From the NCBI GenBank assembly GCA_015698045.1, contig BLAL01000016.1, positions 62,001 to 126,000 of the forward strand: 64,000 nt of DNA. Direction: 5' to 3'. A model generated the notes under the pieces. That model worked only from the letters and a program-made list of their open reading frames with translations. It was not told where the DNA came from and ran no database searches. The position numbers and the translations under genes were made by a program. Shown here piece after piece: positions 35,141 to 46,348 of this stretch. The first letter of the stretch is position 1, and each line of letters begins with the position of its first letter. Source of the DNA: Rhizophagus clarus. Lineage: Eukaryota; Glomeromycota; Glomeromycetes; Glomerales; Glomeraceae.

Positions 35141-35270
35141 TCCCTTGATTTAGATCTTATATAATTATGCAGTGTAACCAAATGCAAAGGGTATATATAA
35201 GCTGTATAAAATTCCTAAATTACAAATTACATACACATTTCAGAAAACCACCTTTAAAAATTGTTACAAA
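35141..35270. promoter_or_regulatory. Very short bidirectional promoter, heme lyase/IST1
   Basis: 130 bases separate the divergent start codons. GTATATATAAGC at 35191-35202 is a TATA-like element about 79 bases upstream of the IST1 start. A CACATTTCAG run sits in the IST1 5' leader. Confidence 0.5.
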
Positions 35271-36735
35271 ATGCCGCTTACCACCTATAATCCAAATCGG
35301 CTTAAAGTTCAGTTAAAATTGGCGGTTAATCGACTTAAACTTATGCAACAGAAGAAGAATTCAATCAATAAGCAGCAACGTAAAGAAATTGCCACTTTGT
35401 TAGAAAATTCGAAGATAGAAAGTGCTAAAATACGGGTACATTTTTTGTCTAAATTTCCCTAATTGTTTAAAAGGATCATTTTTCGAATATTAGCAATTTT
35501 TGATTTATTCACCAGGTTGAAGGAATCATTCGAGAAGATTATTTTATTGAGGCACTGGAAATGCTTGAACTTTATTGTGAACTTCTCATGGCTCGTTTTG
35601 GACTTATCGAGCAAATGAAGTAACGATATAAAGAATTGAATTTCACTTATTTTGATTTATCGTATTTAACTAATTAATGTTTTTCTTTTATAGGCATTGT
35701 GATCCGACAATAAGTGAAGCCGTAAACACATTGATTTACTCTGCACCTAGATCAGAGATAAAAGAATTAGGACAAGTAAGTGAAGAGTTAAAATTGTATC
35801 ATATATCAGATATTATATTCTTTTTTTTTTTTTTTTTTGGAAAAAAAAAAACTTTATTTATTATTAATCTGTAGGTACGCGACCAATTGATTGGGAAATA
35901 CGGAAAAGAGTTTGCTTTGAATGCAATTGATAATAAAGATAATTGTGTTAATGAAAGGGTAAACTTAATAGATAATATAATTTATAAAATATTTTAGTTT
36001 CTTTAATGATTCTTTTATCTTTTGTAGATTATACAGAAACTTATGTTTAGTACACCAGATCCATTTTTGGTAAATCGATATCTTGAAGAAATTGCTAAAA
36101 CTTATAATGTAAATTGGAAAGCAGACGATATAGATATAGATTTGATTGCGGTAAATCTCATAAGTAATATTAAGTTTAAATCTTTTTGAGACAATTAACT
36201 TTATTAATTATGTTAATTATGTATTACTTGAAAGACGGATTTGTCGTCGAATTCTCAAGCTAAGAATAATAAATCGAGTTCAAAACCTATGTATACTGCA
36301 TTACCAGATATGGATTTATTGATGTCGTTAAATAACGATGTACAAGGTGAAAGCAATCAATCGGTAAGAGGACGAGAATGAAAAATGACGTATCCAGTTT
36401 CTTTCGATTTATTAATATTATCGGATTAACGTATTTACTATTTTTCAAAGACATCAACACCAGATTCCACATCAATTTCGGATAATTCAGATAATCTACT
36501 TCCAGATGTTCCAATCGGTCCACCTGCAAATCATTCAAAAAATTCAAAAAATAGTCTTGGAGCTCCTCCATCGCCCATTTTACCACCTGCAGATCAATCA
36601 GATGAAAATGGTGATAACGTTAATCCACCTCCTTATTCAAAACTTGACAACAATACGAATTCAGGCAATTCTAAAACGACAACCGATGAAGATGATGAGT
36701 TAATTAAAAGGTTTGAGGCTTTGAAGAGGAGATAG
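35271..36735 (+). CDS. IST1: IST1 homologue (ESCRT-III-associated)
   Basis: Seven exons (35271-35435, 35516-35619, 35694-35775, 35875-35958, 36028-36150, 36235-36363, 36451-36735) give 323 residues. IST1 adopts the ESCRT-III helical fold and regulates the Vps4 ATPase in multivesicular-body sorting, abscission and tubule scission. Residues 1-190 are the IST1 domain (NPNRLKVQLKLAVNRLKLMQ, KIESAKIRVEGIIREDYFIE, ALEMLELYCELLMARFGLI). A Ser/Asn/Pro-rich linker follows (LPDVPIGPP may act as a MIM2-like site). The last residues, DELIKRFEALKRR, fit the C-terminal MIM1 consensus that binds the Vps4 MIT domain. It faces the VPS20 gene across 746 bases. Confidence 0.93.
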
Positions 36736-37481
36736 CTAATATTATTTATTATTAGTTTATTGACTTAACTTGATTTATAGTCTTATACAAGGTGATCTTA
36801 TGTTTTATAGGATTGCACATCATATTTATAGATATTTACTTTATATTAGTTTATTTCTTGTTAAGAGATAGAAAATAATAATGTAAATTATTGTTAATAT
36901 ATTAAGAATCTTTACAAATGTTGGTTATACGAGTCACACAATAAAGTGTGTTAAGAAAAAATGGGTTTGTAATATAAAAAAATGCAATTCTTACAAAATC
37001 ATAATGATTAATATATTCGCAGAAAAAGACTACTATATCAATATATTTATTACCGCTAGTCCAGTTTTCAAAATTTTGTTGACTTTAGGTATAATTAATA
37101 AATAATCAAATCCACGCAAAAGTAAATATTAAGTAATATATTAAAAAATTTTTTAAAAAAGTCAATTGAAAGTACAGTATTTGGAAAAAACCGGTAAAAA
37201 ATGGTTTGCAAATTAAATAAATTATCATATTTTTAACATTAAGAAAAAAATTTATCTTTTCATAACCATTGATTCCAATAGTATCAAATACAACGCAAAA
37301 TTAAGTTTTTAACACATAATCTAGTTATAAAAATATGTAAAATATTTTTATCAAACAAATGATAATAATATTAAATGTTAAAAGTTAGTATTAATAAATA
37401 TATTATACGGTTTATAGGTAATCCCCACCAATTTTCTTAACATGCTCCAAATAATACCGCCATCTATTTTCATCTAATAGC
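36736..37481. other. Convergent 3' region between IST1 and VPS20
   Basis: 746 AT-rich bases between two facing stop codons. I see only presumed 3' untranslated sequence; AATAAAGTGTG near 36940 could be a poly(A) signal. Confidence 0.4.
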
Positions 37482-38391
37482 CTAAGCAGCTTCTAAAGCA
37501 GCTTCTAATTGTTTGTTCTCTTTCTGTGGTTGCTTTGTTTCCGCTTTTTGTTCTTGCGGTATTTGCTGTTGTGGTATTTGTTCGGGAACAGGAGGAAGTT
37601 TATCAACAAGCTAAAAGATTAATATGAAAATAAAATTAATTTCAATTATAATAACATAATATTTGATATATTAAAGCACTTTAAAATATTTACTTGTTCT
37701 TTCACAATTTGATCTAATTCGGCTAATATTTCTTCTTCATCTTCACTAGTTAGCTTTCCACTTAACGCTTCTGAAATTTCCTATTTAATTAAAATATATT
37801 ACTAAGCTTTTTTTGTTGCATACATGTAATAAATCAAATAACATTGAAATTTACATTTTGATAAGCGATGGCATCTGCAGTATCTTCCATTAATTTCTCA
37901 ACTTTCTCAATAGGCGTTTCATTATGAATTTCTTTTAGAATTAAGTTGCCTTGTTCTAATCCTGCAAACACTTCTTTTTCCACTAGCGCAAATTCTATAG
38001 ATTGGGTCTTATGTTTAACAAAAAAAATTGATGAAAATTCAATTTATTTTTTAAAATATAGAAACTTAATAAACAAACCAATTGCTCGAGATTCAACAAT
38101 TGTGCATCGGTTTTACTAAGTAACTGTTCTTGATATTTCTTCTTCTTCAAAGCTAAAAGAGCACCGCGTTTATTATTTTTAAGTAATGCTTCTTTTGCTA
38201 TTTGAGTTTCTCTATCTGCAACTAATTGAATCTTTAAATAAATTTGGTTGTAAATTAGTATGTATAAAAGATAGGTTATTCGACTCTAAATTTTTTACCT
38301 TTTTCTGATACTGCTTTAGCTTATCACGTTGAACTTTCAGATCAAGTATGGCACGATCTTGAGAAGTTATTTTACTATTTTTATTTCCCAT
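37482..38391 (-). CDS. VPS20: VPS20/CHMP6-type ESCRT-III subunit
   Basis: Five exons (38391-38299, 38231-38079, 38007-37855, 37780-37694, 37610-37482) give 204 residues. Vps20 receives the signal from ESCRT-II and nucleates Snf7 polymers on endosomes. The N-terminus MGNKNSKIT is an N-myristoylation signal, characteristic of this subunit. It is followed by the long basic helices TSQDRAILDLKVQRDKLKQY and ALLKNNKRGALLALKKKKYQ, then an acidic C-terminal half (LTSEDEEEILAELDQIV). A Gln/Pro-rich tail ends the protein. Residue order and size match CHMP6/Vps20. It diverges from LSM6, with 180 bases between starts. Confidence 0.92.
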
Positions 38392-38571
38392 TGATAAAAA
38401 CTTGCAAATAAATCAACATAATGAAAAGCAAGCTTTATCAAATTGATCTACACTCTGTTGTACAAAATTCCCTATTGGGCCGATTACTTGCAACTATTGA
38501 TATACAGTACATTTTTCTGTTGAATTCTAGATTTAAACTTACGTTTAAGACTTTCACGGAGTTATTATTCA
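38392..38571. promoter_or_regulatory. Bidirectional upstream region, VPS20/LSM6
   Basis: 180 bases between divergent start codons. It contains a 64-codon frame (38421-38615) that overlaps the LSM6 start in another frame and is taken as chance. No definite motif. Confidence 0.35.
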
Positions 38572-38955
38572 ATGCAGAATCAACAAGAAAAATCACCAAC
38601 AGAATTCTTAAATAATGTTATTGGTAGGCCTGTACTTGTTAAATTGAATTCAGGTGTTGACTATCGAGGTAAATATTAAAAGTATTTATACTTGTTAAAA
38701 TCTTTTAATTTATATCAAAACTTTTGTAGGGATTCTATCTTGTTTGGATGGTTATATGAATATTGCTCTCGAACAAACTGAGGAATGGGTTAATGGTCAA
38801 CTTAAGAACAAGTATGGTGATGCATTCATTCGTGGAAATAATGGTATGGTATAATATAACTTTATAACTTATTTATTTTCTATAGAAAACGTCTTTAATG
38901 ACTTTTTTTTTATATACATATAGTTTTGTACATCAGTGCTGATAAATCTAGATAA
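38572..38955 (+). CDS. LSM6: LSm6, U6 snRNA-associated Sm-like protein
   Basis: Three exons (38572-38668, 38730-38843, 38924-38955) give 80 residues. LSm6 is part of the LSm2-8 ring that binds the U6 snRNA 3' end and the LSm1-7 ring in mRNA decay. The Sm1 motif is GRPVLVKLNSGVDYRGILSC followed by DGYMNIALE. The Sm2 motif is FIRGNNVLYISAD. The RGNNVLYI wording and the size are specific for LSm6 within the family. Confidence 0.93.
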
Positions 38956-39340
38956 CTAAAATATACGCATTATATTTTATTCTTTGTATAAGGAGAAACT
39001 TTTACTTGGTTATGTTTTCGTTAGGTAAAATTTGAATTTCTTAGTAGTTTTAATAATGTTAATATTATATGTTAATAGCAAACTCATTAATTGATATTCT
39101 TTTAAGTAATAATAGAATTATTTGGTGTATGTTAATGAAATGACTAAAAATTAATTGCTAGAATTAAATTCGAAAGTATGGTATAAATATTGAACGGATT
39201 AATAATTAAATGATTAAATATTTATAATAAAAAAATCAAAATGATTTCTTTTAAAATATAATGAAATTAATAAAATTAAATATATACAAAAAGAAAATTA
39301 TTCATTATTCTATCGCTCGTGTCTATACCATACTATCATA
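38956..39340. other. Convergent 3' region between LSM6 and the Arg/Asp-rich gene
   Basis: 385 AT-rich bases between facing stop codons, with no gene. Confidence 0.4.
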
Positions 39341-42224
39341 CTAATCATATCTGTCGTAATATCTATCAGCATGTCTATCGTATCTTTCTCTATCGCTATA
39401 TCGATCATTGTAACGATCATTATACCTATCATTGTACCTATCATACCTATCATTGTACCTATCATTGTACCTATCATTGTACCTATCATTGTACCTATCG
39501 TTGTACCGATCATACCTATCCGTATCGCGTTCCCTTTCATAATAATCAGTTCGGTCATAATAATCATTTCGGTCATCATAACCATTCTTACTTCTTGGGG
39601 GTGCATAATCACTTCGATCATCATAACCACGACGTGGTGGTGGGTACTCACCCCGTTCTTGAGGTGGGTACCGCTCTCGCTCACGAGAATTATAACCACG
39701 ATTTGAACTTCGATTTGGTGGTGATGAGGGACCCATGCGCTCCAAATTTGCAGTGAATGGCTGAACTGTCTGATTTTGGTTTTGACTTACTTTTGGGTTA
39801 CGCTTATTTTGGTCATAGCGATATCCTGCCATCTCAATTAACGGAACCTTTTTACTATTTTCTAGTGTAAGTTCAAGCGGTTGAGGTTCCGGGGGCAATG
39901 GATAAATCACATATTTGGAACGAGGCCCATCATAAGGAGCTTCTTCACGGTATGGATATGGAACATGTTTTGAAGGTGGAAGGTCGTATGGAGGTTCATC
40001 GCGATATTGATGAGGTGGCATAGGATATCTGCTATATTTTTCGCGTATTCCGTGTGGTGGAGGAGAAAGACGATGCCATTCGTCCCGATCACGATATCCA
40101 TTTGAATCGTAACTATTAGTACGTGAATGATCATGTTTGCGATCTTGGCGGACATGTGATGGTAAAGCGCGTGCCTGTTGAGGGGGCAGTATTTTACCTC
40201 TTGGTGGTTGTTTTGTTTCACCATTATTTGATCTTTCATCTGTATCATCATCATCTGATGATGATGATGGTTGATAGGCAGGTCTTAATTTTGATCTTTG
40301 ATTATTATTTACTCTAGTAGTAGGAACTTTTAGAGGTGCGTCGTCATCATCTTCGTCCGATGATTCACGTGATCCGCGGGACAAGTCTTCACCACGTATT
40401 GAATCAGGTATATCCCTCGTGTTAATTCCATATTTTTTACCTAATGGAACAATATCACTATCAACCGAAAGAATAGAGGCACGAGCTATTGGGTCGATGG
40501 GGACTCTTAAATTTGTTCTGGGAATTGGTCTTATATGGTTTTGTTCTCCAACTTCTCCATCTGAACTTTCTTTTGAAGAAACTGAAGAACGACGTATTTG
40601 TCTTGAATTCTTTTTATATGATCCTTTACGAGCCAAATGATCACGATCATTACTTATTGAAGACAATGATGATTGACGAGAAAGAGAACTCTCTTCTTCA
40701 AGAGGCTCTTCTCTAATTTTTTTTGTAAGATTTGATCCATTTTTAAAAACATTATTTACAGGACGATTATGAGAAATTTGAGAGCCATTCCGAAATCTTT
40801 GACCCATTTGTGAATCACTTGTAGTTGACGAAGTAGAGGCAGATGAAGCAGATGAATATCTTTTATGTGAGGATTGTTGTATCATTCTAGTTCCATTATT
40901 TTGACGATCCCCAGAATGGTCACTATTTGAAGAAATACTTCTTTCATAATCACGATTTCTTTCACGTGGATATTTTTTATTCCCCGAGCGATCATAACGA
41001 TCATCATAAATAGGTCTAACATCATCGTCATACTTATTTCTTGGACGAGGTTCTCGGCGATAATCATCTCGATCTCTCGAATCATACCTACGGTCTTCTC
41101 TCGTGTCACGTGAATCTTCAGGGTAAGTATCTCGTGGATCTCTATAATCTCGTGGGTATGGGGGATCATATCTATCATTTCGTTCATATCTATCATATCG
41201 GTCCCAATTATCATAATCATTATATCTATCAACGTCCTGTGGTGGTGGTGGTGGTGGTGGAGGTTGTGGAGGTGGTGCTCTAGCTTCCGCACGATGCCTA
41301 TCTTTCATACGATCTAAGATATTATTTTCACCTTCTTTTGGGTTAATATCTTGAACCCAATTCTCAATATTATTAATTTTTTGAACAATTTCTTTTCGAT
41401 GTTGAACAGTAGGATTTATAGGTTTTCCATTCATAGCATTTAAACTAGTTTTTTTTGTTATTACAGTATTTCTTAATTTTACAAAACTATCTTCGGATTC
41501 ACTAGATGATGATGACGATGATGATTGAGTTCTTTTATTTTTTGATATTTTCTTGTTGTTCTTCGATTTTTCCTTACGATTACTACTACTATCACTTGAT
41601 TCACTATCACTATCACTCTCACTATCTAATGGCTTATGAGTTGCATTTGATTTAAGTGGTACATTATTTGATACATTTTTATTTAAATCATTTGGTAAAG
41701 GTTTTGATAAATTAAATCGATTTAAAAGTTGATTGTTATTATTGTTTGATAATATACCGTTTGAATTTGGAAATGTTGAATTGGAAAATATTGAAGTGGA
41801 AGAAGTTGAAGTGGAAGAAGTTGTTTGTATTTGTGCACTTGAAGAATTTTCTAATAATCTCGATAACTCCGCATTTAACATTAAATCATCACTTAACTCA
41901 GGTTTTCCAGCTAAAATTTAAAAATAAAATATTTATTTAATCAGTAATTCGAAAAAAAATCCCATTTTTTTAAAAAAAAGAAAACTTACTTGAATTCAAT
42001 TCACCTAAAATTTCATCAAGCAAACCTGAATTTGTTGTTGTGGATGAATTAACTTTAGCAGGCGTAGTAGTGGATAAACTAACAGGTAAGATATCCGATA
42101 GAATATCATCATCTGAATTTAACGTTAAAGGTAATTTTGGAGGTTCAGTATCAGTTGGAGATATAACATTGTTTGTATCATTATTTTTCTTTTTATTAAA
42201 CCGAAGGTTAAGTCTCCCTTTCAT
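39341..42224 (-). CDS. Large Arg/Asp/Tyr-rich low-complexity protein, unknown function
   Basis: Two exons (42224-41990 and 41910-39341) give 934 residues. I do not recognise the family. Order of regions: a short N-terminal part with acidic motifs (DDDILSDILPVS, LLDEILGEL, LMLNAELSRLLE); an Asn/Ser/Thr-rich segment; Asp/Ser repeats and a Ser run near residue 190; a more ordered patch (QHRKEIVQKINNIENWVQDI, NILDRMKDRHRAEA); and a proline run. Long RD/RY/RS-rich stretches follow (RYDRYERNDRYD, DYRDPRDTYP). A second possible folded patch is LELTLENSKKVPLIEMAGYR. The tail is YNDR repeats. The composition is like RNA-processing or condensate-forming nuclear proteins (inference). It is one continuous open frame of 2.6 kb, so it is clearly selected. 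Confidence 0.8.
39403..39520. repeat. 12-bp coding minisatellite (YNDR repeats)
   Basis: Tandem units of the type TATCATTGTACC (12 bases) encode repeated Tyr-Asn-Asp-Arg near the C-terminus of the Arg/Asp-rich protein on the minus strand. About eight units are present, several of them identical. The exact 4-codon period keeps the frame, so copy number can vary without breaking the gene. Confidence 0.85.
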
Positions 42225-42259
42225 TATATATTCTTTTTTAAATTGTAATAGGTATATAA

Positions 42260-42295
<36 letters not shown>

Positions 42296-43537
42296 CAAAA
42301 ATTGGAAGAGAATTTAAAAAGTTATAAGTTATTTATATTCAAATTTCTATCAGTATAAAAATAGTTTTTTTTTTTTTATCATATCAAACTATCGGAAAAA
42401 AACCAAAATGTCAAGAATTTTTTTTTTTTTTTTTTTTTACGAAATAAATTTGTGATATATATAGTTTTTATAATGAAATTTTATAATAAGTTAAAGATGG
42501 ATAGTGTATAGAAATTAATTTAAAAAAAGGATAAATTACTAAAGAAAGAAATGGGCTGGTGGTCGAAATATATACCAGTATATTTCAAAGATCTCAAAAG
42601 AATTTAAGAAGAAAATCTTCTCCAAAGAAAACGGAAGCCTTGGATTTTTAAGATATACTAATGATAGCGTATTTATTGATATTTTATTTTTGTTTTGTCA
42701 TTGTGTTTTGTATTTAAATGCAATCATATTGTACAGCTTAAATAAGTTATTTACCCAATTAGGTAAGCTCATATTTAAATTATTTATCGGTTATAAATAT
42801 GCATCGAAGTTTCATTTTTTATTTATTCGGATTTGTTCCAAAATTAGAATAAAGTCTAAGATTCTCTTAGTTAAATCTTGTGAAGCGTTTTCTTTTTTGA
42901 ACAAGTTATTTCTAAAATATTTTGTAATCCACGTTTTACATTAGATTGGGAATTTGATAAACATATAAATTTTTCATTTTTTGTACATATCAACAAAGAA
43001 TATAAGTAACACAATCAATAAATCTTTGTGTTATTCACAGAATTCGCTGATTAGCCAAAAAAAAAAAAAATTAAGAGATGACAATGACGTTTAGAATAAG
43101 GAAACAACAATGAATCGCCATTTTTATATAAATCAATTTCTGCGGCTAGATCTAATTTACAATTCACAAGAATTTTCGCCTAATTATTATCGAGATAATC
43201 TTATTTACTCCCTAATTAAATATTTTAAAATATTTAAGGTTCCGTTGAAAATAACAGAATACGCAATAATAAATCTCGAATTTTGATATATAAAAAAAAA
43301 ACTACATGTTTTTGTTTCAATCGCACATTTGAAACGCGAGATATTTTACAATTCACCGACAATAATACCATAATGTATAAATTGCGTGTAATATTATGTC
43401 TAAAAGTATTTGATTATCATTATTATAAGGGTCTTATGTTTTATTTTTAATATAAGTGTGATAATTACATGATAATAAAATTGCTCTTTCACTCAAATTT
43501 TTTTTTTTTTAATCATTTATTTCAATATTATTATTGT
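42225..43537. other. Upstream region of the Arg/Asp-rich gene
   Basis: 1.3 kb with ATATAT and T runs near 42250-42440. An 84-codon frame at 42690-42944 is hydrophobic and Lys-rich but lacks family features; I treat it as chance. The promoter of the Arg/Asp-rich gene should lie near 42225-42600. Confidence 0.4.
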
Positions 43538-44705
43538 TTATACACCTAAATTTAACAATAAATTAGATCCTCCAGCACTACCAGGTAAATATGTTATGCT
43601 ACGTGAACCAGATAATGTCGCAGCGATTTCTTTAGAAGCTTCAATACGACGTAATAAAACTAAACCTTCTCCAGCTTTATCAAGAGCTTTAGAAATTCTT
43701 TCTGCGGCTTCAGCTTCACCTTCTGCACGAATAATTGCTGCTTGTTTTTCTTGTTCAGCCTAAGTAAACCAATTTCAATTTATTAAGCGATCACGTAAAA
43801 TATCATAAATAAATAACATCATACCTTTTCTACAACGAATTTTGCTCTTTCGGCTTCTTGTTGAGCAATTTGTTTTTGTTCAACAGCATTTGTGAATTCA
43901 TTACCAAAAGTCATATGTGTCTATTATTTTTCAATAAGAAAAGCCAAATAAGTCAACAATCTATTATACAAGTTGTTGTACTCGATATTATAGAATAAGA
44001 TACAATACAATAGAAACATCTTCCAATTCAATATTGAATTCTTTAGATCGTTTTACAAGATCTTCACGTATTTTTGAGGAAACCTGAAAAAATAAATTAA
44101 ATAAAAAAATAAGAATTGATAAAACTAGACAAGATAAAATCGCGTAAATCAAGAAGTATAAAATTATAAAATTGTAATAAAAAAAAAAAGCATTTTTTTT
44201 TTTTTTTATTTACCACTTCACGCTGTGTGATCAACTCGCTAGCATCGAATTGAGCAACAACAGCTTTCAAAACTTCATTACCGATAGAAGGCAAAACTCT
44301 TTCATCGTAATCCATACCCAATGATTTGTAAATAGTAGGTAATTTTTCAACATCAGGTCTATGTAAAACACGTAAGGTCAAGCTGACTGTTTGCATATCC
44401 TTTGATCCGGTTGTTGTAGATATATTACGAGGTTTCGTACGAATATCATATAGAATTGCACGTTGTAACCAGGGAAAGAGAAGATGTGTACCTTCGCCAA
44501 CTGGTTTTTCTTTAACTCCTTGAATACGGTCGAAAATCACAGCACGAAATCCTCCCTGAACTTAAATCGTATAATATTACTTTAATTGATACAAAATAAA
44601 TAATTTAAAATCGTAATATTTACCATCATATATGCTATATTGGAACAAGCTAGCAGCTGCACCAAGGGGAATGGCAAGTTTGGCAATCTTTTCAAGAAAA
44701 GCCAT
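43538..44705 (-). CDS. PHB1: Prohibitin-1
   Basis: Five exons (44705-44624, 44560-44214, 44083-44009, 43920-43825, 43759-43538) give 273 residues. Prohibitins 1 and 2 form a ring in the mitochondrial inner membrane that supports protein quality control and cardiolipin organisation. Residues 1-25 ([19 protein letters not shown]) form the membrane anchor. The SPFH domain follows with [36 protein letters not shown] and [13 protein letters not shown], then the coiled-coil region [20 protein letters not shown] and a C-terminal SITYLPGS. The YDIRTKP and LHRP wording is typical of PHB1 rather than PHB2. Size is as expected. Confidence 0.95.
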
Positions 44706-46348
44706 TGTAGTTTCAAAAGATAAAATTTTTTCTATCAACACAAGGATGATAATCAAAAAAATTTTACATCATTACGCCAAATAAAGTAGTATTTTTAGTC
44801 ATGATCGGCAGTTGATAACCATTTAAAGCCACAGTTAGCCGGTAGACGTATAATTTTGCCATTTTAATTGCGACTTTAAAGATAATAAATATTGTTTTCT
44901 ATCATAGGTTAATAATAAAAAGCATTTTTTTTTTAGCTGTTGAACTAGTATGTTTAATAATTAATTTCTTTTTTAATTATTTGAATTAAATTTATAAAAC
45001 AGAAGTAGTTAATAAGAAATTTATTATCTGTTATACTATCCCAATTGATATATCAAGAGATATAAATGAATATATTCAAATTTAAAGAAAAAGAAAAAAA
45101 TTTTTATTACAAGAATTTGGCATACGTAGATTCGCAAAAAATAATCACAGATGCAAAGTATCGGCCTGATAGACCCCTTGTTGTAAAATATATTATGCGG
45201 GTCAAGTCAGACCCGTCGTACAGGTCAAGAACGATACATTTGCATTGCTGATACGTTCTCCACACATTCATTACGAAATAATTATAAAATTCTGGTTGGG
45301 ACAATTCCAATACCCCTAAAGGCATTATTTTGTTAATGATAACCAATCATAGCTACATAAAAAAAAGAAAATGATCAATATTGCATGACCAATACTTATT
45401 GGACCTCAAATATTTAGTGTAAAAAATGCATACCAATAATTGTTGAGTAAAAAACAATCGATCAAACCTCTTGTAAGAAATTTTTTACACGCAATTATTA
45501 AGAAATACTCAAATATTCAAATGTATCACAAATTAAATAAAAAAAATGTGTTGGTGAAATTAATCAGTGATTTGTAGTTAATACTGGTTAATATTGAAAA
45601 TAATTAGTATGTATAAAAGCAATGCCCATTGTTTTTTTCCTTCTTTGCATTGATTTTTTGGTTACATACATCAGCATCGCGATTCATTTTTGCCGTGTGT
45701 TTCAATAAATAATTAATGAACGGCTTGTCTATTTAATAATATAATAAAAAAACAATTCAAGTGTAAACAAAAAGCATTATTTTCAAATAAGTTAAATATT
45801 TAATATGATCAAATAAATAATCATAATAATAAATTTTTATAATAAATCAAAAAAAGATACAAAGAAATTCTAATAAAGAAAAAAAACCGCCCTCAATTAT
45901 ATTATTCACATCTTTAGTTTTTTTAATTAATACAGTATAAATTTTGATCCGCTTCCTAAATCCAAACTAAGAAATAAAACAAAACATTAAAAAGAAATAC
46001 TGATTAAAATCCAAAATCCTAATCTGAGATAAAAAATAAAAAAAAGAAATATTAACTTTTCAAAAAGTAAAATACAAGATTTCCCAATTAATATTCATAA
46101 TTGAATCATTTCCAACTAATTTTTTCTACAAAATAAAAAAATACATCATTCATTAAATCGACCAGCGGGAAATATAATAAAATTATTATTTTAAAGTTTT
46201 TTTTTAGGGTAAAATTTTTTGTAAATAGTAAATGATTACTGTATTTAAACAAGTGACGAGAAAAAAATATATATATATATTCTAAATGCTATTAAGTAAA
46301 ATTAAAGAAAAAAGTATATATTAAGTTTGATTGCCATGAATTCATGAT
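44706..46348. other. Spacer upstream of PHB1 and downstream of the chitin synthase
   Basis: 1.6 kb with no supported gene. A short hairpin CGGGTC-AAGTCA-GACCCG lies at 45197-45216. TATAAAAGC occurs at 45614-45622 on the plus strand without a following gene. The PHB1 promoter should lie in the first few hundred bases after 44705. Confidence 0.4.

Noticed and set aside
39403-39520. Regular short repeats that might be a CRISPR array
   Set aside because: The period is 12 bases with no unique spacers and it encodes YNDR in frame; it is a coding minisatellite in a eukaryotic gene.
39319-39756. 145-codon plus-strand His/Tyr-rich frame
   Set aside because: It is the antisense shadow of the Arg/Asp-rich repeats of the minus-strand gene.
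42690-42944. 84-codon hydrophobic frame
   Set aside because: Phe/Leu/Lys/Ile-rich composition typical of AT-rich noise; no family features.
45066-45346. Overlapping frames on both strands (61 and 79 codons) around a CGGGTC/GACCCG hairpin
   Set aside because: Neither product shows a domain, and I could find no repeat ends or target duplication around it.
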